From Dietzia timorensis (GTDB taxonomy: Bacteria > Actinomycetota > Actinomycetes > Mycobacteriales > Mycobacteriaceae): DNA of 64,000 nt. Of the stretch, positions 58,860-64,000 are shown piece after piece. Numbering within the stretch: the first letter of the stretch is position 1; each line of letters starts with the position of its first letter. Both the position numbers and the translations under genes were made by a program. The notes under the pieces are model-generated. The model did not search any database and was not told where the DNA came from. It worked only from the letters and a program-made list of their open reading frames with translations. The stretch is taken from positions 2,666,001-2,730,000 of the forward strand of contig NZ_CP015961.1 in assembly GCF_001659785.1 (NCBI RefSeq). The letters are read 5' to 3'.

Positions 58860-60583
58860 CACCGGCCCCCGATGCGGCGGTGGCGTTCCCGTAGCCCGCG
58901 GCGCGAGGTGCGCACCTCGAGCACGCGCACACCGCCCGCGCCACCGGCGAGTAGCCCGGGGAGCTCGCCGATCTCCGGCGCCGCGTACGCGATGCCGTAG
59001 CCGGCGCACAGCGCGGCGAGGTCGGCGTGGTGCGGGGTGCCGAAGACCCGCTCGAAGTGCGTGGCGAACCGTTCATCGCCCTGTTCTAGGAGGGAGAAGA
59101 TGCCTCCGCCCGAATCGTTGGCGACGACGATGGTGAGGTCCGCGGGGCGCGGCTCCCCCGGGCCGACGAGCAGCGCGCCGATGTCGTGGAGGAACGTGAG
59201 ATCGCCGACGAGCGCGACCGTCCGGCCGCTCGCCGTCCCGCCGTCGCGAGACAGCGCGATCCCCGTCGCGGTCGAGACGTTGCCGTCGATGCCGGAGGCG
59301 CCGCGGTTCGAGTAGACCCGCACCCCGCCGGGCAGGGCGTCGACGAGCGAGACGTCGCGGATGGGGTTCGATGCGCCGACGAATAGCGCGTCCCCCTGCG
59401 CCAATCCGCGCATGACGGCGGAGGCCACGTCCATCCCCGTCGGCGGCACCTCCCCGTCCGCTGATTTCCGCAATTCGGCGTGTACCGCCTGTCGGGCTTT
59501 CGTGTTCGCGTTCGACGCCTCGGCGAGCCACTCCTCGCCGGCCTGCCATTCGGCGGCACCGGACCGGGGCGCAGGCAGCGCCGGCAACTGGGTCTGCGCT
59601 GCGCCCGAGGGGTTGTAATACAGGTGCGAACGCCCGCGGATGGCGAACACCTCCACCCCTTGCCTGGACAGCAGCGTGTTCACCGGCCGGTGGAGGGTGG
59701 GCCGGCCGACGACGATCACGCGGTCCGGCGACAGCGCGGGCACGGCGAGTGGGTGCACGGAGTGGCGCGGCACGGCCGCACCGGGCTCGGCGAACGTCGG
59801 GAGGCCGGCGAGAGGGCCGAGCTCTCCGGCATCGGAGCCGGCAATGACGAGCGTGCGCGTCGCGGGCCCGAAGTCGAGGCCGTCGAAGTGGGCGGCCGGG
59901 GCCGCCTGCCCCGGGCCGGGGCGCGCGGAGGCCGCGGGGGTTGCGGCGTCCGACGTCATCAAGCGGGTGATCCATGGATTGGCGGCCTCGCCCTCGCCGG
60001 CGCCCAAGAATGCGGCGGTGTCGTCCTCGTCGCCCTCGCCGGGCACGAGCGGCTCGACGAAGGGCAGGTCGAGCTGCACGGGGCCGGGCGCCGGATCCTG
60101 CGACAGGTGCATCGCGCGGCCGACGAGCGAACGCCAGCGTGGCGCCTCGGCGAGGTCGCGCGCGAGCGGCATGTGCGCCGTCGGCGCGTGCTGGCCGAAG
60201 GCGCGGTGCTGCTCGATGGTCTGGTTCGCGCCGCTGCCCCACAGCGAGGGCGGGCGGTTCGCGGTGACCGCGATGACCTGCACACACGACTCGTGCGCCT
60301 CGATGATCGCCGGGTGCAGGTTCGCCACGGCGGTGCCGCTGGTGACGACGACCGGCACCGGCAGGTCCGAGTCAAGGGAGAGACCGAGAGCAAGAAAGCC
60401 CGCGCTGCGCTCGTCGATCCGCACGTGCAGCCGCACCCGCTCCTCCGCCGCCGCCGCGGCGAGCGCGAACGCGACGCCCGCGCTGCGCGAGCCCGGGCAC
60501 AGCACGACATCGCGCACCCCGTGGCGCAGGAGTTCGTCGACGACGATGCGCGACTGGGCGGTGGAGGGGTTTGCGGAAGTCAT
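58859..60583 (-). CDS. menD: 2-succinyl-5-enolpyruvyl-6-hydroxy-3-cyclohexene-1-carboxylate synthase
   Basis: 574 aa ThDP enzyme of menaquinone synthesis, joining isochorismate and 2-oxoglutarate. N-terminal features are VLCPGSRSAGVAFAL and VTSGTAVANLHPAIIEAH. The ThDP-Mg region is VGDLTFLHDIGALLVG through VVANDSGGGIFSLLEQ. The ATG at 60583 (TSANPSTAQ) has GGGAGC upstream; the frame is open a further 15 codons. First gene of the menD/DUF3592 unit. Confidence 0.95.
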   Translation of the reverse strand: MTSANPSTAQSRIVVDELLRHGVRDVVLCPGSRSAGVAFALAAAAAEERVRLHVRIDERSAGFLALGLSLDSDLPVPVVVTSGTAVANLHPAIIEAHESCVQVIAVTANRPPSLWGSGANQTIEQHRAFGQHAPTAHMPLARDLAEAPRWRSLVGRAMHLSQDPAPGPVQLDLPFVEPLVPGEGDEDDTAAFLGAGEGEAANPWITRLMTSDAATPAASARPGPGQAAPAAHFDGLDFGPATRTLVIAGSDAGELGPLAGLPTFAEPGAAVPRHSVHPLAVPALSPDRVIVVGRPTLHRPVNTLLSRQGVEVFAIRGRSHLYYNPSGAAQTQLPALPAPRSGAAEWQAGEEWLAEASNANTKARQAVHAELRKSADGEVPPTGMDVASAVMRGLAQGDALFVGASNPIRDVSLVDALPGGVRVYSNRGASGIDGNVSTATGIALSRDGGTASGRTVALVGDLTFLHDIGALLVGPGEPRPADLTIVVANDSGGGIFSLLEQGDERFATHFERVFGTPHHADLAALCAGYGIAYAAPEIGELPGLLAGGAGGVRVLEVRTSRRGLRERHRRIGGR

Positions 60584-60741
60584 TGCTCCCAAGCCTAATC
60601 GGGTGGGCCGCGCACCGGACATCGACACTCATTTCGGCCGCGCCATCTGGGATTATGAAATCTTTTTCGATGTTGACGGTTATAGGGCGTAACGATTTCC
60701 GCGCCCGATGCAATGTCGTAATTGTCCCCTCGATGGACACT

Positions 60742-60764
60742 GCGCACCGCACAACGCGGTGCGC
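60742..60764. other. Stable small hairpin upstream of menD
   Basis: A 9-bp stem, GCGCACCGC (60742-60750) with GCGGTGCGC (60756-60764), and a 5-nt loop. It lies in the 325-bp non-coding stretch 60584-60908, where no gene is convincing. Confidence 0.5.
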
Positions 60765-60832
60765 CCGCGAGAATTGCCCCGCGGCGTAAACCCTCGTCCG
60801 GCCGCAAGAGTCGGTCGACGCCCCGGGCAGCG

Positions 60833-60896
60833 AATGGCTCCGAGCGCGCAGCGTGTCACCTCCACGCGAAATACCTTGGTCGCGCTCGGAGCCATT
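60833..60896 (+). terminator. Long terminator-like inverted repeat
   Basis: AATGGCTCCGAGCGCG (60833-60848) and CGCGCTCGGAGCCATT (60881-60896) are a perfect 16-bp inverted repeat, followed on the plus strand by AAATTTT. It looks like a plus-strand terminator, yet no plus-strand gene precedes it. Confidence 0.5.
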
Positions 60897-60908
60897 AAAT
60901 TTTCCGCC

Positions 60909-60916
60909 CGTCACGC
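60909..60916. repeat. Target-site duplication, left copy
   Basis: CGTCACGC directly abuts the left end of the insertion sequence and is identical to the copy at 62272-62279. Confidence 0.92.
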
Positions 60917-60942
60917 GGGCTAAGGGACAAAATGTGTGTCTG
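60917..60942. repeat. Left terminal inverted repeat of the IS
   Basis: It begins GGGCTAAGGGACAAAA and ends GTGTGTCTG, and is complementary to 62246-62271 except at one base. Confidence 0.9.
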
Positions 60943-60956
60943 GCTCGGGCGTGTCG

Positions 60957-62150
60957 TTAGTGGATCCATCCTTTTTGGATGCCTTGGGAGTTGGACCATT
61001 CGATAGCGTTGTCGTAGAGGGCTGGTCGTCCGGTTTCGTGGTCGGCGAGGTTCTCGTTGTGGGTGAGGGCTTGTGCTTTGGCGAGTGCGTTCTTGCCCCA
61101 CTGTTGGCCTCTGGCGATCTGTAGCGGGTCGTCAGGGGCTTCGGTTTTGAGATAGAGCCACCATTCGCACATCAGGCGTTGGTGTTCGGCGGCTTGTCCG
61201 CGGTGGGCGAAGGCGTGGACTTTGATCCCGGCATTGATGCCGCCCTCGAGAGTGTTCGTGGTTGCTGTGATGAGTTCGGGGGCTATCGCGCCCGGTGGCG
61301 GGTCGAGATAGCGAAATAACAGTTTGTGTCTGTGCAGGTAGAGCAGGCTGTTATACGCTTTCCGGGTTCGGTCGTGGGTGAAGGTCCACGCGCCGGTCTT
61401 ACCTGGAGGTGGCGGGGTCTTTTCGTTGAGCCAGTGTTTGTAGATCCGTCCGAAGTCGTTGAGGTGGACGATCCATTCGGTGGCCTGTTCCACGGTCGTG
61501 ATGCGGGTCAGTTGCAGGGCAAGTTGGTAGATCGCTCGACCGGCGTCGGTTCGTGGCCTGCTGGTGGTGTGGCGGCGGACGTTGCGTTGGGCATGGACCA
61601 GGCAGCGTTGCACGATCGTGCGAGGCCATTGCTTGGCGATCGCGGTGGCAGCGCCTTGGCCGCCGTCGATGACGACCATCAGTGGTGGGGCCATATGTTC
61701 GAGCAAGGTGCGGTAGGCCTGGATATTTTCACGGCGGGCCCAGTGCCAGGCCACAACGTGTGTGCGGGTCGCGGCCACCAGCAGGCACCCGGCTGCGGTA
61801 TAGGTTCCGTCGATAAATAGCTGGTCATAGACGCGGAAACGGTCGGCGGGGACCGGGACTTGGACGTACCAGAACGTGTGGAAATAGCGATTGAGGGTGC
61901 GCCTGGAAATTCCGTGGTCGGCCGCAACCTGGTCGAGAGAGCCGGTTCCGGTGAGGTAATCGATGAACCAGCGGAAACGAGCATCGAGCCGCCGATCGGG
62001 GCGGTGTTTGGTCGAAGAGGATCCACACGATCGGCATCGCCATCTGGTCGTGCCGGCGCCTGTTGTGCCGTTGCGTTTCATCGTGTGACCACATATCGGG
62101 CATGCGGGGTGATTTTGGGCCATTACGCCAGCACACGCCCCGGCACTCAT
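60957..62150 (-). CDS. IS1249 family transposase
   Basis: 397 aa. The N-terminal zinc ribbon uses Cys17, Cys20, Cys39 and Cys42 (CPIC; WRCRSC). A helix-turn-helix follows (about 71-92). The DDE catalytic core of MULE type has Asp114 (FIDGTY), Asp162 (VVIDGGQG) and Glu302 (NTLEGG), with the conserved CLVHAQRNVRRH. All catalytic residues and the frame are intact, so the enzyme is probably active. Translation may begin at Met10 rather than Met1. Confidence 0.93.
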   Translation of the reverse strand: MSAGACAGVMAQNHPACPICGHTMKRNGTTGAGTTRWRCRSCGSSSTKHRPDRRLDARFRWFIDYLTGTGSLDQVAADHGISRRTLNRYFHTFWYVQVPVPADRFRVYDQLFIDGTYTAAGCLLVAATRTHVVAWHWARRENIQAYRTLLEHMAPPLMVVIDGGQGAATAIAKQWPRTIVQRCLVHAQRNVRRHTTSRPRTDAGRAIYQLALQLTRITTVEQATEWIVHLNDFGRIYKHWLNEKTPPPPGKTGAWTFTHDRTRKAYNSLLYLHRHKLLFRYLDPPPGAIAPELITATTNTLEGGINAGIKVHAFAHRGQAAEHQRLMCEWWLYLKTEAPDDPLQIARGQQWGKNALAKAQALTHNENLADHETGRPALYDNAIEWSNSQGIQKGWIH

Positions 62151-62245
62151 AACCGGCTGCAGATGTCACGTAAGGTCGCGAAATAATGATCAGCGGATTA
62201 TAAATATCGAATCCGCGCAGCTCATCCCTCACAAATCACCGATCT

Positions 62246-62271
62246 CAGACACACTTTTTGTCCCTTAGCCC
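62246..62271. repeat. Right terminal inverted repeat of the IS
   Basis: It starts CAGACACAC and ends TTTTGTCCCTTAGCCC, pairing with 60917-60942 with one mismatch. Confidence 0.9.
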
Positions 62272-62279
62272 CGTCACGC
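62272..62279. repeat. Target-site duplication, right copy
   Basis: CGTCACGC, identical to 60909-60916. Confidence 0.92.
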
Positions 62280-62316
62280 GCAGCGACCTCGGGCGAACGC
62301 CGGTAATGGCGACCGT

Positions 62317-62322
62317 TAAGAT
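62317..62322 (+). promoter_or_regulatory. Putative purU -10 box
   Basis: TAAGAT ends 8 nt before the ATG at 62331, again suggesting a leaderless or near-leaderless message. The IS lies about 45 bp upstream and leaves this box intact. Confidence 0.35.
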
Positions 62323-62324
62323 TA

Positions 62325-63191
62325 ATGCCCATGAGCACCCTCCGCCAGTCGGAATTCGTCGTGACCCTCGTGTGCCCGGACGGGCCGGGCATCGTCCACG
62401 CGGTCACGGGCGCTGTGCTCTCCGTCGACGGCAACGTCACCGAGAGCCAGCAGTTCGTCAACGCCGATAATGGCCACTTCTACATGCGCCTGCAGGTGCA
62501 GACCGACGCGAGCGCGGACGCGCTTCGGGAGGCGCTCGACTCCGTCGTCACACGGCATAAGGCGGATTTGTCCGTTGACGTCGCCGGCCGGCAATGCAAG
62601 ACATTGATCCTCGCGTCGAAGGAGGAGCATTGCCTCGGCGACCTGCTGTTCCAGCGCAGCAGCGGCAATGTGCCCATCGATGTGCCGGTGGTGCTCGCGA
62701 ACCATCCGAACCCGGGGCCGCTGTCGCAGTTCTACGGCGTCGATTTCGAATACCGGCCGATCGGCGGCGCAGAGGACAGGGACGCGTTCGAGCGGCGGGT
62801 GCTCGAGCTCGTCGACGCCTACGACATCGAGCTCGTCGTGCTCGCCCGGTACATGCAGATCCTCTCGCCTGAGCTGTGCAAGAAGCTCGCGGGGCGGTGC
62901 ATCAACATCCACCACTCGTTCCTGCCCGGATTCAAGGGCGCGAACCCGTACCGGCAGGCGCACGCGCGCGGGGTCAAGCAGATCGGCGCGACCGCTCATT
63001 TCGTCACCGCCGATCTCGACGAGGGGCCGATCATTGAGCAGGAGGTCACGCGCGTCGACCACACGCGCTCGGTGGACGAGCTCCGCGCGATCGGGCAGGA
63101 CACCGAATCGCGGGCGCTGCGTCAGGCGGTGACATGGTTCGCGCAGTCCCGGGTCCTGCTCGACGGGCAGCGGAAGATCATCTTCCCGTAG
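62325..63191 (+). CDS. purU: Formyltetrahydrofolate deformylase
   Basis: 288 aa. It splits 10-formyl-THF to formate and THF, supplying formate for purine synthesis and balancing one-carbon pools. It has an N-terminal ACT domain (VVTLVCPDGPGIVHAVTGAV, about 9-90) and a formyltransferase-type domain with the catalytic Asn/His in INIHHSFLPGFKGANPYRQA and Asp in TADLDEGPIIEQ. A start at the second ATG (62331, MSTLRQSEF) is equally likely. Its 3' end overlaps the convergent glycosyltransferase gene by 14 bp. Confidence 0.94.
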   Translation: MPMSTLRQSEFVVTLVCPDGPGIVHAVTGAVLSVDGNVTESQQFVNADNGHFYMRLQVQTDASADALREALDSVVTRHKADLSVDVAGRQCKTLILASKEEHCLGDLLFQRSSGNVPIDVPVVLANHPNPGPLSQFYGVDFEYRPIGGAEDRDAFERRVLELVDAYDIELVVLARYMQILSPELCKKLAGRCINIHHSFLPGFKGANPYRQAHARGVKQIGATAHFVTADLDEGPIIEQEVTRVDHTRSVDELRAIGQDTESRALRQAVTWFAQSRVLLDGQRKIIFP

Positions 63192-64000
63192 GCGCCCCGC
63201 AGCTCGCGGGGATGCCGTTCGCGTCGGCGGGCTCCGACGCTTCGGCCCGTTCGGGCGGTTCGACCCCGTCCACCCTTCGCCAGCGGCGCATGACAAAGAA
63301 CTTCACCACCGTCGCCGCGATCGTCCCCACCCCGACGGTGACCGTCTGCACGGCCGTCGGCGCGCCCGGCCACACCGCGCCGAGCACGGCCAGCGCGCCA
63401 GCGGTGAGCAGCCACGTGAGCCCGAGAATCGCCAGCCCCTGCACCTGGTGCCACAGGGTTCCGCGCCGGGACACGACGTTGAACGTCCACGACCGGTTGA
63501 GCGCGGTGTTAATGACCGTCGCGGCAGCGAGCGCCACGATATTCGCGATCTGCGCCGTCATGATTCCCAAGACCTGCAGAACGGCGAACCCGCCCAGGTG
63601 GAGGACGGTGGTCAGCGCTCCGACGGCGGCGAAGCGGATCACCTGGCCGCCGGTCTGCGCCGAGGGCATCGTGCGGCCGATCCGCGCGCGGATCTCGTCG
63701 ACCGGCAGCGCGCCGCGCCGCAGCGAGCGGCGCACCCGCAGAACTCCGCGGATGTCGTCGAGCGCGGTGCCGACCACGTCGACCCGCGAATCGGGGTCGT
63801 CGTACCAATCGACGGGCACCTCGTGGATGCGAAGTCCGCTGCGCTCGGCGAGCACGAGAAGCTCGGTGTCGAAGAACCATGCGTTATCGCCGACGAGCGG
63901 CAACAGCTGCGCGGCGACGTCCGCGCGGATCGCCTTGAACCCGCACTGCGCGTCGGTGAACCCCGCGCCGAGTGCCACCGACAGGCCCGCGTTGTAGCAG
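63178..64000 (-). CDS. Glycosyltransferase-GtrA fusion (partial, 5' end outside window)
   Basis: 274 codons to the window edge. The N-terminal visible part is the end of a GT2 polyprenyl-phosphate sugar transferase domain (DAQCGFKAIRADVAAQLLPL; WFFDTELLVLAERSGLRIHE). A GtrA-like domain with four membrane helices follows (about 118-250), then a hydrophilic tail. Such fusions charge a lipid carrier with sugar and help flip it. Donor and length cannot be judged without the missing start. Confidence 0.85.
   Translation of the reverse strand, partial: CYNAGLSVALGAGFTDAQCGFKAIRADVAAQLLPLVGDNAWFFDTELLVLAERSGLRIHEVPVDWYDDPDSRVDVVGTALDDIRGVLRVRRSLRRGALPVDEIRARIGRTMPSAQTGGQVIRFAAVGALTTVLHLGGFAVLQVLGIMTAQIANIVALAAATVINTALNRSWTFNVVSRRGTLWHQVQGLAILGLTWLLTAGALAVLGAVWPGAPTAVQTVTVGVGTIAATVVKFFVMRRWRRVDGVEPPERAEASEPADANGIPASCGAPTGR

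Larger units (their letters stand above)
60917..62271 (-). mobile_element. IS1249-like insertion sequence (IS256 group)
   Basis: 1355 bp bounded by 26-bp terminal inverted repeats with one mismatch and flanked by an identical 8-bp duplication (CGTCACGC). It contains one intact transposase gene filling nearly the whole element. The 8-bp duplication fits IS256-type elements. Intact ends, frame and duplication point to a recent insertion. The insertion lies in the menD-purU gap, about 55 bp upstream of purU. Confidence 0.93.

Noticed and set aside
60571-60923. Small plus-strand frames of 71-72 codons between menD and the IS
   Set aside because: No ribosome site or recognisable composition; the region is dominated by hairpins.
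61326-61820. Plus-strand frame inside the IS as a passenger gene
   Set aside because: It is the antisense of the transposase core and lacks any domain or start signal.

Overview
This window comes from a high-G+C actinobacterium of the mycolic-acid group (Mycobacteriales). The evidence is a complete Mce lipid-import operon, FAS-II type HadA/HadB dehydratases beside tRNA-Trp/secE/nusG, a menaquinone cluster (menD, DUF3592 gene, mgtA, menG, menJ, grcC1) ordered much as in Mycobacterium tuberculosis, and RpoB/RpoC of mycobacterial/corynebacterial type. The genus cannot be fixed from sequence alone. A Dietzia-like or other small mycolata lineage is possible, because crtB/crtI carotenoid genes are present and there is only one Mce locus.

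Layout. (1) 1-1349 is a partial family-4 glycosyltransferase. (2) 1571-32965 is mostly minus strand and is the transcription/translation block read right to left: tRNA-Trp, secE, nusG, rplK, rplA, rplJ, rplL, rpoB, rpoC. Two accessory units interrupt it. One is an iron-siderophore ABC importer (25500-29543) with a DtxR-like iron box, next to a diacylglycerol-kinase-family gene. The other is a one-piece Mce system, mceG-yrbEA-yrbEB-mceABCDEF plus two Mce-associated proteins (9660-21652), preceded by a DUF3068 protein. (3) 33099-35554 holds hadA/hadB and a HtpX/LemA pair. (4) 35792-45911 is a lipid-oxidation island. A tightly overlapping plus-strand operon encodes a Baeyer-Villiger monooxygenase, a PF10118 protein with a ferritin-like di-iron residue pattern, a [2Fe-2S] flavin reductase, an aldehyde dehydrogenase and an SDR. 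It is followed by a TetR regulator, a SRPBCC protein, an LCAD-like acyl-CoA dehydrogenase and an acyl-CoA synthetase. Two promoters in the island share a palindromic operator built on TGACATCA. (5) 45976-46899 encodes a protein made of sixteen exact 10-residue repeats. (6) 46986-50346 has three tRNAs (Met, Thr, Tyr) around crtB-crtI. (7) 50548-52687 has yajQ, a TRIC-like channel gene, a palindrome-rich gap, and YjbR and DUF1272 genes. (8) 52773-60583 is the menaquinone/mannosyltransferase cluster. (9) 60917-62271 is an intact IS1249-like insertion sequence with a perfect 8-bp target duplication, upstream of purU. (10) The right edge holds a partial glycosyltransferase-GtrA fusion.

How the parts work together. 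The core block makes RNA polymerase, its elongation factor NusG, SecE and four 50S proteins. The Mce operon would import lipids, energised by its own linked ATPase MceG. The oxidation island would convert hydrophobic substrates to acyl-CoA and start beta-oxidation. The menaquinone genes supply and reduce the respiratory quinone. The most novel material is the di-iron/BVMO operon with its inferred regulon, the decapeptide-repeat protein, and two non-coding regions rich in long inverted repeats.
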